Assembly (NCBI RefSeq): GCF_049801055.1 | Contig: NZ_JBNAGF010000012.1 | Location: 91,605 to 155,604 of the forward strand | Origin: JBNAGF01 sp049801055 | Lineage (GTDB): Bacteria; Pseudomonadota; Alphaproteobacteria; Rhodobacterales; Rhodobacteraceae | DNA length: 64,000 bases | Direction of reading: 5' to 3' | Shown here: piece after piece, positions 36,032 to 43,942 of the stretch | Numbering within the stretch: the first letter of the stretch is position 1 | Layout: each line of letters begins with the position of its first letter | Program-made: the position numbers and the translations under genes | Notes under the pieces: model-generated | What the model was told of the DNA's origin: nothing | Database searches by the model: none | What the model saw: the letters and a program-made list of their open reading frames with translations, nothing else

Positions 36032-36151
36032 ATGCTGACCGAACTCAAGAGCATTTTGACCCGTTCTCAGGCCACTCTGGTTCAGGATGCAGCGGGTGCT
36101 GCGTCTCTGGTTGTTATCCTGATGGTCGCTCTGCACCTGCCCGCACTCTGA
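36032..36151 (+). CDS. Small membrane protein, 39 aa, predicted SOS-induced
   Basis: An ATG at 36032 with GGAG at 36020-36023 opens MLTELKSILTRSQATLVQDA followed by AGAASLVVILMVALHLPAL. The N-terminal 15 residues are amphipathic and basic; residues about 20-39 make one membrane segment, so an inner-membrane protein with a cytoplasmic N-terminus is predicted. A GTTC-N7-GTTC LexA box lies 100 bp upstream and a terminator about 150 bp downstream. Its size, topology and SOS signal resemble the Caulobacter division inhibitor SidA, but sequence identity is not claimed. Confidence 0.65.
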   Translation: MLTELKSILTRSQATLVQDAAGAASLVVILMVALHLPAL

Positions 36152-36299
36152 CGACCCTATCTGCCTGCGGTTTCGTGCCGAACCGGCTGCACCCAGTCCT
36201 ATCTCTGCAAGGGTGACCTGCCTGTCCATTCCCTTGACCGGATCCCTGCCTCGGATCCAGCAGCTCGGATCGGACCCCACACGAAACACGCTTTTCCTG

Positions 36300-36340
36300 C
36301 CGCTGCTCCTTCTGCCCGGAAAGAGCGGCGGTTCTTTTTT
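36300..36340 (+). terminator. Rho-independent terminator after the 39-aa gene
   Basis: Arms ccgctgctc (36300-36308) and gagcggcgg (36323-36331, one G-U pair) are followed by TTCTTTTTT. It lies about 150 bases past the small gene's stop and just before the convergent flavodoxin-like gene. Confidence 0.75.
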
Positions 36341-36366
36341 GAGGGGCAGGACCGTCCGGCAGTCGC

Positions 36367-36852
36367 TCAGAAGATACCCATAGACAAACCCGCACCCATA
36401 GCCCGGCCGATATCGCGGCACTGTTCCAGAGCCTCGCGGGGAATGGTCTTTTCAGCCAGAATGGCTTCGGGTGTCTGGGCATGGGTGCAGATGATCAGCG
36501 GCGACTGCACTTCCTTCAGTCGCCAGCCCTGTGCGATCCGCGCAGTCTGGCGCACGGCGTTTTCGCCGTCGGACCCGGCGCAAACCATCTGGCAATAGGG
36601 TTTGCCTTCGATGCGGCCAAGGACCGGATAATAGCAGCGGTCAAAGAAATCCTTCATCACGCCCGACAGCGCTGCCAGATTTTCCGGGGCGCAAAAGATG
36701 TAGCCGGATGCCTGCAAGAGATGATCCGGCTCGGCGGAATCGGCACTTAGGAGGGTCGTGGATGTTTCTGTCTTTGCTGCCGCAGCGGCGGCTTGCGCCA
36801 TTTGCCTGCTGCCACCGGTCCGGGAATGATAGACGATCAGAAGTTCGGTCAT
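36367..36852 (-). CDS. Flavodoxin/NAD(P)H-quinone-reductase-like flavoprotein
   Basis: A 161-aa flavodoxin-fold protein starting MTELLIVYHSRTGGSRQMAQ. The FMN phosphate loop is HSRTGGSR near residues 9-16, and PENLAALSGVMKDFFDRCYY is the NADPH-dependent FMN reductase-type segment. The substrate is not predictable. The ATG at 36852 is preferred because the longer frame (to 36966) overlaps the marC gene. It follows marC by 46 bp in the same direction. Confidence 0.78.
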   Translation of the reverse strand: MTELLIVYHSRTGGSRQMAQAAAAAAKTETSTTLLSADSAEPDHLLQASGYIFCAPENLAALSGVMKDFFDRCYYPVLGRIEGKPYCQMVCAGSDGENAVRQTARIAQGWRLKEVQSPLIICTHAQTPEAILAEKTIPREALEQCRDIGRAMGAGLSMGIF

Positions 36853-36898
36853 ACAGCTGTTTCTCCGGAGCTTTGACCCGTATCCAAGCCTTCCTGTA

Positions 36899-37531
36899 TC
36901 AAAGCTGGCCGGTTTCAAAAATGTCCAACAGGGCGGACAACACGGCATTGGCGGCAACCGATGCAAGTATCATGCCCATCACCCGGCTGATGATTGCAGA
37001 ACCGGAATGCCCGATTACCCGGATAATGGGATCAGCAAACAGCATCAGAACCCCGGCGATGGCGACGACTGAAACCATGACAAGAGCGGTAAGACCCTGG
37101 TCAACAAACCCGAATTGCGAATTGTCCGTGAGAAGGACAATGGCCAACATGGCACCGGGTGAGGCCAGAGACGGCACGGCCAAGGGAAAAATCGCCGGGT
37201 TGGGTACGATTGCAGGCGGGGATTCTTCGGCCTGGCGGGTTTCGGATTCGGATTTGCTTTCGCCGAAGATCATGGTCAGCGCGAACAGGAAAAGAACGAT
37301 ACCTCCCGCGACCTGAAAGGAATTCAATCCGATCTCGAGCGCATCGATCAGCAATTGTCCAAACACGAGAAAAAATAGCAGCACGCCGATGCTGACAAGT
37401 GATGCCTGCAAGGCGGTTTTGCGGCGTTCAGACGCATCAAGGCTGGCCGTAACGGCGATAAAGACCGGGATGGTGCCAATTGGATCTATCACCACCCAGA
37501 GCGTGACGAAACGGTCAAAAAGATCGTACAT
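36899..37531 (-). CDS. MarC family integral membrane protein
   Basis: A 210-aa inner-membrane protein with six hydrophobic segments, starting MYDLFDRFVTLWVVIDPIGT and showing the MarC family features (DPIGTIPVF, then GGIVLFLFALTMIFGE, and PLAVPSLASPGAMLA). The family was once linked to multiple antibiotic resistance, but its transport role is not established. A poorly conserved loop in the middle is acidic. The start at 37531 is used instead of 37735. Confidence 0.88.
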   Translation of the reverse strand: MYDLFDRFVTLWVVIDPIGTIPVFIAVTASLDASERRKTALQASLVSIGVLLFFLVFGQLLIDALEIGLNSFQVAGGIVLFLFALTMIFGESKSESETRQAEESPPAIVPNPAIFPLAVPSLASPGAMLAIVLLTDNSQFGFVDQGLTALVMVSVVAIAGVLMLFADPIIRVIGHSGSAIISRVMGMILASVAANAVLSALLDIFETGQL

Positions 37532-37604
37532 GTGCCGGCCTCCCAACCCTGAAGGAAAGGCTAGCGGTTTAGCAAGGCACAGGCCAGCCCCGCAAGGCGC
37601 CAGC

Positions 37605-38057
37605 TCAGGCGCAGTTGGCTTGCTCGGCTTTCTCGAGGGCCTCGAGCGTCGCCTCGAGCGCCAGTAGAATCGATGCGTGACGGTTTTTGTAGTCTCGCGC
37701 CGGTTGCAGAACTTCGAGCCCGTCAAAGGGGGCATCCGGTGCCGGACCGTCCTCTTTCAGCATGGATTTCAGCTGGTCTCGTGCGGTTTCGACCTGGTCA
37801 CGGGTGGTTCCGATCACGGCAGCGCCGACAACCGCAGCCGAGGCCTGCCCCAGTGCGCAGGCTTTCACGTCCTGCCCGAATTCTGCCACCCGCCCGTTTT
37901 CGACAGTCACGTCTACTGTAACGGTCGATCCGCAGAGCGGCGAGCGACGCTTGACCGTCGCATCCGGGTTTTCCAGCCGTTCCAGATGCGGAATGTCGGC
38001 TGCCAGCGCCAGAATGCGCGAAGAATACAGCTTGATCAGGTCGGTGTCGCCGGACAT
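37605..38057 (-). CDS. SufU/IscU-like iron-sulfur scaffold-family protein
   Basis: A 150-aa NifU-N/SufU-type protein. Two conserved cysteines are visible in SPLCGSTVTVDV (about residue 42) and KACALGQASAAVVG (about 68), but the third conserved Cys of the scaffold is replaced by His in YKNRHASILLALEA. An additional Cys lies at the extreme C-terminus (NCA). This variant is likely not a classic scaffold; a role in Fe-S or zinc handling is inference. It diverges from hisI by 69 bp. Confidence 0.78.
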   Translation of the reverse strand: MSGDTDLIKLYSSRILALAADIPHLERLENPDATVKRRSPLCGSTVTVDVTVENGRVAEFGQDVKACALGQASAAVVGAAVIGTTRDQVETARDQLKSMLKEDGPAPDAPFDGLEVLQPARDYKNRHASILLALEATLEALEKAEQANCA

Positions 38058-38126
38058 CTGGCTTTTCCTTCTTGGACGTTCCCCATACATAGGGATCTCA
38101 GTTCCGGATGCAAAAGGTTTTCCATC

Positions 38127-38486
38127 ATGCGTTTCGATCCCCAGAGCCTGACGTTCAATGAGGCGGGTCTGATCCCTGCCATCGCACAGGATCACGGCAC
38201 CGGCGAGGTCCTGATGATGGCGTGGATGAATGCCGAGGCCGTAGCGCGCACACTGGAGACCGGGCGGGTCACCTACTGGTCCCGGTCACGGGAAGCCTTC
38301 TGGGTCAAAGGGGAAAGTTCCGGTCATGTGCAGGAATTGGTGGAATTCCGATTCGACTGCGATCGCGATTGCCTGCTTGTCAGGGTCCGCCAGACCGGTC
38401 CTGCCTGCCATACCAACCGGCGCAGCTGTTTCTATACCGCTGTGCAATCTGGTCAGGAAGTCGAGCTGATGGCGCCCGAGGTCTGA
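38127..38486 (+). CDS. hisI: Phosphoribosyl-AMP cyclohydrolase
   Basis: HisI opens the ring of phosphoribosyl-AMP in the third step of histidine synthesis. The 119-aa product has MMAWMNAEAVARTLETGRVT, ESSGHVQ, the metal-binding FDCDRDCLLVRVRQTGPACH and the terminal RRSCFYTAV. The ATG at 38127 starts the conserved part; the long upstream frame from 37677 is antisense to the SufU-like gene. It is not linked to other his genes. Confidence 0.93.
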   Translation: MRFDPQSLTFNEAGLIPAIAQDHGTGEVLMMAWMNAEAVARTLETGRVTYWSRSREAFWVKGESSGHVQELVEFRFDCDRDCLLVRVRQTGPACHTNRRSCFYTAVQSGQEVELMAPEV

Positions 38487-38503
38487 CTCAGCAAAATGAC
38501 CCG

Positions 38504-38550
38504 TGCCGGGCCATGCCTTCGGCGAGAGTATTTGTCAAAAAGATGAAGGG
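38504..38550 (+). repeat. Dispersed hairpin element, copy C
   Basis: A small gcc-ttc-ggc hairpin is followed by gagagtatttgtcaaaaaga and tgaaggg. The tail matches copies A (8361-8410, opposite strand) and B (15931-15976). It lies between the convergent hisI and gluQ genes and overlaps the last codons of gluQ slightly. Confidence 0.55.
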
Positions 38551-39395
38551 ATTGGTTTGAGCCCGACCATGGTGCGTATGTCCTGTGGGCTTGCACCTTC
38601 GGCGCGGTATCCGGCGATGGCGCGGGCGTCGTCGCGCTTTGCCAGCCGTTTGCCAGCGTCGTCACGGATCAACCGGTGGTGGTGGTAGACAGGGGTTGGA
38701 AGATCAAGAAGGCGTTGCAACAGGACCTGCAGGAAGGTGATCTGATAGAGGTCCTCGCCGCGAACAACATGAGTGATGCCCTGAGAAGCGTCGTCGATGA
38801 CCGAAGCGAGCACATAGGAGACGGTCTCGATTTCCTTGCGCCCCAGAACCGCGTCGCCGATGTCACGGATCAAAAGGGCCGCGTCCAGTTGCTGTCGGCC
38901 TACGTGTTTCGGGCCGGTTTCGTTGAAGACCGGCATTGAAATGCCGGCAACCGAACGTTCCATGTTCAGCCTCAGCGCGTCGCCGGGTTGGCGCGAGGAC
39001 ATCGGACGATCGCGGCAGGTGCCGGGATAGACACCTGGACCACGTGGTTGACCCTCCTGAGGGGCCGAAAGAGCGGCGCGAATGTCGCTTCGGCGGCAGG
39101 AACAGGGGTAGACAAGCCCGCGTTCCGCCAGTTGCATCAGGGTGGCGTTGTACTCCGCAAGATGCTCGGACTGGCGCAGCACCGGGGATTCCCAATCGAG
39201 TCCGAGCCAGCGAAGATCTTCATAAATCTGTTCTTCCCAGTGTGCACGGGCCCGGTCGATATCGGTGTCTTCGATCCGGAGCAGGAAGCGGCCGCCTGAA
39301 GCCCGAGCCATGTCATGGGCAACCAGGGCCGAATAGGCATGGCCAAGATGTAGCGGCCCGGTCGGAGATGGCGCAAATCTGGTGGTAAAAGTCAC
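38535..39395 (-). CDS. gluQ: Glutamyl-Q tRNA(Asp) synthetase
   Basis: GluQRS attaches glutamate to queuosine at the wobble base of tRNA-Asp. The 286-aa product corresponds to the catalytic domain of GluRS without the anticodon-binding half: class I signature APSPTGPLHLGHAYSALVA, RIEDTDIDRARAHWEEQIY, a Cys-containing insertion (PCSCRRSDIR) and the KRDD region in GKRLAKRDDARAI. It overlaps the next gene by four bases. Confidence 0.9.
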   Translation of the reverse strand: MTFTTRFAPSPTGPLHLGHAYSALVAHDMARASGGRFLLRIEDTDIDRARAHWEEQIYEDLRWLGLDWESPVLRQSEHLAEYNATLMQLAERGLVYPCSCRRSDIRAALSAPQEGQPRGPGVYPGTCRDRPMSSRQPGDALRLNMERSVAGISMPVFNETGPKHVGRQQLDAALLIRDIGDAVLGRKEIETVSYVLASVIDDASQGITHVVRGEDLYQITFLQVLLQRLLDLPTPVYHHHRLIRDDAGKRLAKRDDARAIAGYRAEGASPQDIRTMVGLKPIPSSF

Positions 39396-40006
39396 CTTTT
39401 TTCAACGACATAGACGCTGGACTTCATGTCGAGGCCGGGCAAGTGGGGGCCATAGTCCTGAAACAGCAGGCTGGCGCCGCCGCAGTCCAGCCATTCATTC
39501 AGTTTGGCCTCATAGGTCGGGTCGGCAAGCGTGTGATCATTGAAGGAAAATGCTAGCAGACCTTTGGCCGGGAGTGCCGTCATCAACAGATCGAAACATG
39601 CAACCGGTGCGGCGCCCGAGCCGATGACCCCGATGGCGGCAATGGCGCGATAAGGTTGAGTCGGAACCGGGTTATCACTTTCGATATCAATGGGGTACAG
39701 CGTTCTGTAGATGTTTTTTGCCCGGGCGCCGTCCAGCATTTCGGGTGACGGATCAGCTCCGTCGATCGTATCGAAACCGGCAGCACGCAGGGCAAGTCCG
39801 GACAGGCCTGTGCCACATCCATAGTCGAGGATCGGAGCGTGATGATCGGGCAGACAGGATCTGAGCGCCTCGGCGACACGGCCGGGGGTCGCATAGCCGT
39901 TTTCGGCCACTTCCTCTTCGTAGGTGGAAGCCCATTGATCGTAGAGGGCGCGGGTTTCTTTGGCCCCATCCAACCCATAGGCTTTGTCGAGAAATGTCTT
40001 GCTCAT
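39392..40006 (-). CDS. Class I SAM-dependent methyltransferase
   Basis: A 204-aa methyltransferase with SAM-binding motif I ILDYGCGTGLSGLALRAAGF (about residues 58-77), the acidic DGADPSPEML and post-I motif. The N-terminal segment MSKTFLDKAYGLDGAKETRA and YDQWASTYEEEVAENGYATP is typical of methyltransferase domain-containing proteins in this group. The substrate is unknown. It overlaps gluQ and lies 22 bp after trmFO, forming a trmFO-methyltransferase-gluQ cluster with a tRNA-modification flavour. Confidence 0.8.
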   Translation of the reverse strand: MSKTFLDKAYGLDGAKETRALYDQWASTYEEEVAENGYATPGRVAEALRSCLPDHHAPILDYGCGTGLSGLALRAAGFDTIDGADPSPEMLDGARAKNIYRTLYPIDIESDNPVPTQPYRAIAAIGVIGSGAAPVACFDLLMTALPAKGLLAFSFNDHTLADPTYEAKLNEWLDCGGASLLFQDYGPHLPGLDMKSSVYVVEKR

Positions 40007-40028
40007 GGGTGCAGCCTAATCGTCTGAC

Positions 40029-41396
40029 TCAGGCCGCGTCCAGTGCGCTTTGCGACAGCCAGGCAGACCAGGCCGCTTTGGCGCGGTCGGTGTAGGCCTT
40101 GTAGCGGTCCTTGCGACCGCGCCGGCCGCCCTTGAGCCCCTCAACCGGGCGGAACAGTCCAAAGTTGACGTTCATCGGTTGGAAGGTCTTGGCCTCGGCA
40201 CCTCCTGTGATGTGATGGATCAATGCCCCCATGGCGCAGTCCTGCGGCACCGCGGGAATATGATGTCCGAGAATCTGCGTGGCGGCCAACCGGCCCGCGA
40301 CCAACCCCATCGCGGCGCTTTCCACATAGCCCTCGACCCCCGTAACCTGACCGGCGAACCTGATGTTGGGCTTTGATTTCAGTCGCATCTGATCGTCGAG
40401 AAGGGTCGGGGAGTTGAGAAATGTGTTTCGGTGTATGCCGCCCAAGCGCGCGAAACTGGCATTCTCGAGCCCGGGGATCATCCGGAACACATCTGTCTGC
40501 GCCCCGTATTTCATCTTGGTCTGGAATCCGACGATGTTGAACAGGGTTCCCAGCGCGTTGTCCCGCCGCAGTTGTACGACGGCGTGGGCCTTGGTTTCCG
40601 GGTCATGCGGATTTGTCAATCCCACCGGCTTCATGGGCCCGTGGCGCAGGGTTTCGCGACCCCGTTCGGCCATCACCTCGATTGGCAGGCAGCCGTCGAA
40701 ATAGGTGGCGGTTTCGCCGTCGTGAAACTCGGTCTTGTCAGCGGCGAGAAGCGCATCGATGAATGCTTCGTACTGGTCACGATCCATCGGACAGTTGAGG
40801 TATGCGGTGCGCTCTTCCTCGGTCTCACCCTTGTCATAACGCGACTGCATCCACGCCTTCGACATGTCGATGCTGTCGGCATAGACAATAGGTGCGATCG
40901 CATCAAAAAACGCCAAAGCATCGGCGCCGGTTTCGGTCTGGATGGCCTGACCCAGCGCCGGAGACGTTAGGGGACCGGTGGCAAAGATCCAGTGACCCTG
41001 ATCGGGCAGGGTGGTGACCTCTTCGTCGGTGACGGTGACCCGTGGATGGGCGCGCAGCCTGTCGGTGACCAATTCGGCGAATGGGTCTCGGTCGACTGCC
41101 AGGGCGCCGCCCGCAGGCAGGCGGTGTGCATCTGCGGCGGACATGATCAGACCGTTGGCAGCGCGCATTTCCCAATGCAACAGGCCGACGGCATTCTGCT
41201 CGTCATCGTCCGAGCGAAAGGAGTTGGAGCAGACCATTTCTGCCAGGTTGCCGGTCTGATGGGCAAATGTCCCGACTGTAGGTCGCATCTCGTGAATAAC
41301 GACGTTGACGCCCATTTGCGCCGCCTGCCAAGCGGCCTCGGACCCGGCCATGCCGCCGCCCACGATATGCAGTGTTTCTGTTTCGCGCTGTGTCAT
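40029..41396 (-). CDS. trmFO: Methylenetetrahydrofolate-tRNA-(uracil-5-)-methyltransferase
   Basis: TrmFO makes m5U54 in the T loop of tRNA using methylene-THF and FADH2. The 455-aa product starts with the FAD dinucleotide fold LHIVGGGMAGSEAAWQAA, and shows MVCSNSFRSDDDEQNAVGLL and the C-terminal VEGYVESAAMGLVAGRLAA. An ATG four codons upstream (41408) is an alternative start. It leads the small tRNA-modification cluster. Confidence 0.93.
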   Translation of the reverse strand: MTQRETETLHIVGGGMAGSEAAWQAAQMGVNVVIHEMRPTVGTFAHQTGNLAEMVCSNSFRSDDDEQNAVGLLHWEMRAANGLIMSAADAHRLPAGGALAVDRDPFAELVTDRLRAHPRVTVTDEEVTTLPDQGHWIFATGPLTSPALGQAIQTETGADALAFFDAIAPIVYADSIDMSKAWMQSRYDKGETEEERTAYLNCPMDRDQYEAFIDALLAADKTEFHDGETATYFDGCLPIEVMAERGRETLRHGPMKPVGLTNPHDPETKAHAVVQLRRDNALGTLFNIVGFQTKMKYGAQTDVFRMIPGLENASFARLGGIHRNTFLNSPTLLDDQMRLKSKPNIRFAGQVTGVEGYVESAAMGLVAGRLAATQILGHHIPAVPQDCAMGALIHHITGGAEAKTFQPMNVNFGLFRPVEGLKGGRRGRKDRYKAYTDRAKAAWSAWLSQSALDAA

Positions 41397-41850
41397 GGGC
41401 TGCCACATAATGCGTTTCGGCAGAAATCTGAATCGAAAAACGCATTGTTATGGGCAGCGCCTTGCTAGATTTTTCTTGTGTGATCAGACGAAATGATTTT
41501 CCGACCCCGGCGGCAAGAGAATCACCTTTGCTGCGCGCTCAGGGCGTAACATCACCCGGGATGCGAGTTGTCAACCCGTCAGGCGCCGGCTGTTTCAGGA
41601 CTGTGGCTCGGGCTCAAGAGATTGCGGCAATGCGCATAACCTCATGTTTGGCATATGTTTTCATGTTATGAGGGGGTGGTTTGGGGCCGCCGCTGCGGGA
41701 ATGTCGAACCGGGGAGAGAGACCCAGTTTGGAGGGACCTTCCGCCCACGGCGGCCCAAAAACGTCATAGGCATTTGCCTTGACAAAGCTTTGCCACACTC
41801 TTGCCCCGATTGAAAGCTTCAATTTGGAAACAATCTTGGGCGATTGGTGA
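41397..41850. other. 454-bp intergenic region with an inverted-repeat element
   Basis: No convincing gene is present. The chief feature is the inverted repeat at 41684-41756. Near 41780 is ttgacaaagctttgcc, a -35-like word without a clear -10. The remainder shows nothing recognisable. Confidence 0.45.
41684..41756. repeat. 73-bp structured inverted-repeat element
   Basis: Perfect arms gggccgccg (41684-41692) and cggcggccc (41748-41756), extended by TTT/AAAA outside with one mismatch, enclose 55 bp of purine-rich sequence. On the minus strand it starts about 95 bases past the enoyl-CoA hydratase stop. It may be a terminator-like or small RNA structure, or a dispersed repeat. Confidence 0.5.
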
Positions 41851-42636
41851 TCATTGCTGCCAGTCGGGATCGCGCTTCTCGATAAAGGCGGCGATTCCCT
41901 CTTGGGTGTCGCGGTACAGCATGTTCTCGACCATGACATCCCCGGTATAGGCATAGGCCTCGTCCAGTGGCATCTGAGCCTGCCGGTAAAAGGCCTGTTT
42001 TCCGATCTTGACTGCAGCGCCCAGCTTTGAGGCAACCGTTTGCGCAAGCGCGTGTGTCTCGGTTTCAAGATCCTGCTGTGGAACGACCCGGTTGATCAGG
42101 CCCAGCGATTCGGCCCGGGTGGCGTCGATGAAGCCGCCGGTCGTCAGCATTTCGAAAGCCTGTTTGCGGGGGATGTTGCGGCTGAGTGCCACCATCGGCG
42201 TCGAGCAGAACAGGCCGATATTTACACCGTTCACTCCAAATCGCGTTCCTTCGGCCGCCACGGCCATGTCGCAGCTTGCAACCAGCTGACAGCCTGCGGC
42301 CGTGGCAATGCCGTGCACCTGTGCGATTACGGGTTGCGGCAAGCTCCGGATCGCCATCATCATCCTGGCACAGCGATCAAAGAGATCCTTGAAGTAGGCC
42401 TTGCCACCATCTTCGGCCTGCCGTCCGGCGGTCATCTGCTTCAGATCGTGCCCTGCGCAAAACGCCTTGCCTGTGCCTGAGAGGATAATCACCCGAATGC
42501 TCGGGTCTGCCGCCAGTGTATCGAACTGCTCCTGAAGGGCAGCCAGCAATTCGTCCGACAGGGCGTTCAGGCGCTCGGGTGCATTCATGGTCAGCCGTGC
42601 GATTGCGCCCGTGTCGCTACGTTCCAGAAGTGACAT
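41851..42636 (-). CDS. Enoyl-CoA hydratase/isomerase family protein
   Basis: A 261-aa crotonase-fold protein starting MSLLERSDTGAIARLTMNAP. The oxyanion-hole segments are GTGKAFCAGHDLKQM and ATAAGCQLVASCDMAVAAEG, and NIGLFCSTPMVALSRNI follows. The exact acyl-CoA substrate cannot be set; the sequence resembles the ECHDC3-like subgroup. The ATG at 42636 has GGAGGAG upstream. It diverges from the thioesterase gene, which could act on related substrates. Confidence 0.85.
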   Translation of the reverse strand: MSLLERSDTGAIARLTMNAPERLNALSDELLAALQEQFDTLAADPSIRVIILSGTGKAFCAGHDLKQMTAGRQAEDGGKAYFKDLFDRCARMMMAIRSLPQPVIAQVHGIATAAGCQLVASCDMAVAAEGTRFGVNGVNIGLFCSTPMVALSRNIPRKQAFEMLTTGGFIDATRAESLGLINRVVPQQDLETETHALAQTVASKLGAAVKIGKQAFYRQAQMPLDEAYAYTGDVMVENMLYRDTQEGIAAFIEKRDPDWQQ

Positions 42637-42695
42637 CTTGCTCTCCTCCCTCAAACCGGGACAACTCTAGGCCGAAAGAGGCGCGGAGGAAAAGC

Positions 42696-43121
42696 ATGTC
42701 GCTGGCGATGACCAAGGAAGAGCTCATGGACTATCTCGGGGAAGTGTTTCCCCAGGTGGCTGATGATTTCGCGATTGATGCCCTGTCCGAAGAGCACGTG
42801 ACCATGCGTCTGCTGACGGCCGAGCGGCATTTGCGCCCGGGTGGCACGGTCTCAGGGCCCTCGATGTTCGCGCTTGCCGATTGCGCGGTTTATGCGATGG
42901 TCCTGGCGCGGGTGGGCAGGCAGGCGTTGGCCGTGACCACCAACAGTTCAATGGATTTCATGCGCAAGCCGGCTTCGAACACCCAGATCCGGGCCGAATG
43001 CCGATTGCTCAAACTTGGCCGGACCTTGGCGGTGGGCGATGTGCTGATGTTCTCGGAAGGATCCGACAAGCCAGTGGCGCGGGCCACCATGACCTATTCG
43101 ATCCCGCCCGAAAAAACCTGA
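42696..43121 (+). CDS. PaaI-family hot-dog thioesterase
   Basis: A 141-aa hot-dog-fold acyl-CoA thioesterase: LRPGGTVSGPSMFALADCAV is the catalytic helix region with Asp, and TTNSSMDFMRKPASNTQIRA follows, as in the PaaI/YbgC-like 4HBT family. The ATG at 42696 is preceded by GGAGG at 42685-42689; the longer frame from 42516 is antisense to the divergent hydratase gene. The physiological substrate is unknown. Confidence 0.83.
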   Translation: MSLAMTKEELMDYLGEVFPQVADDFAIDALSEEHVTMRLLTAERHLRPGGTVSGPSMFALADCAVYAMVLARVGRQALAVTTNSSMDFMRKPASNTQIRAECRLLKLGRTLAVGDVLMFSEGSDKPVARATMTYSIPPEKT

Positions 43122-43168
43122 GAGATGGGGGCGACCCGCCCGGCGCGAAGCCGGGCAGGCCGGATTGA

Positions 43169-43876
43169 TCAGCCGCAGCAACCACCGCCACTGGCTACTA
43201 GCTTGCGGGCAGGGGCTTCGTCGAAATTGGCGCCACGTCCGAGAAAGGTGCGTTCCGCCAGATAGAAATCCGAGAACTTCTCCTCGAAATCACCGGATAC
43301 GGATTTCTCGCCCAGACCGGTTGCGGCCAGCGCCTGTTGCCATGCCTTCACCTTTGGGAAAGCGGCAAAGAAGTCATAACCCGAATGCCGTTCCACCAGC
43401 CCGGCGCGATGCAGCAGCGGCAGCCATGCGATATCGACATTGCCAAGTTCCTGCCCGTGGAAGAACGGCCCGTCGCCAAGCTGTGCCTCGGCGCGTGCAA
43501 AGGATTTGATCAGCTTCTCACGGCGCATTTCCAGCGTCTCCCGGTCGGCGCTCTGCATTGCGGAACACTGGACGAGGTAATGCTTGGACGCCTGATAACT
43601 CCACGCCCGGTCGATGGCCCGGTCTTCGGGAGTTGTGGCGCGCAGCGGCGGCGTGATCTCGTCGATATATTCGACAATCGCATCCGACTCGAACAGCGCG
43701 GTGCCATTTTCGGTCACCAAAAGCGGCACCTGCGCGGTGGGCGACAGGTCGAGAAACCACTCGGGTTTGTCGCTGAGCGGGATGTATTCGATCTCATAGG
43801 GCACCTGCTTGGCCTCCAGCAACGCGGTGACGCGCTGCACGAAGGGGCAGATCTTGAAGCTCACGATCCTGATCAT
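43169..43876 (-). CDS. Glutathione S-transferase family protein
   Basis: A 235-aa GST-like protein. The N-terminal thioredoxin-fold part has KICPFVQRV with Cys9, QVPLLVTENGTALFESDAIV as the glutathione-contact segment, and an all-helical C-terminal domain. The Cys in CPF is the pattern of the omega/beta-like classes and suggests thiol-transfer activity. The C-terminus ends GGGCCG. It lies 66 bp after the sigma-factor gene in the same direction. Confidence 0.83.
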   Translation of the reverse strand: MIRIVSFKICPFVQRVTALLEAKQVPYEIEYIPLSDKPEWFLDLSPTAQVPLLVTENGTALFESDAIVEYIDEITPPLRATTPEDRAIDRAWSYQASKHYLVQCSAMQSADRETLEMRREKLIKSFARAEAQLGDGPFFHGQELGNVDIAWLPLLHRAGLVERHSGYDFFAAFPKVKAWQQALAATGLGEKSVSGDFEEKFSDFYLAERTFLGRGANFDEAPARKLVASGGGCCG

Positions 43877-43942
43877 CGGTTGTCCTTTGCTTTGATGGTC
43901 ACCCTGTAAGACGAACGCGACCGGGAAAAGACGACGATCAGC

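Noticed and set aside
41661..42068. A minus-strand 135-codon frame ending in the inverted-repeat region.
   Set aside because: It overlaps the enoyl-CoA hydratase gene in another frame and is not conserved in appearance.
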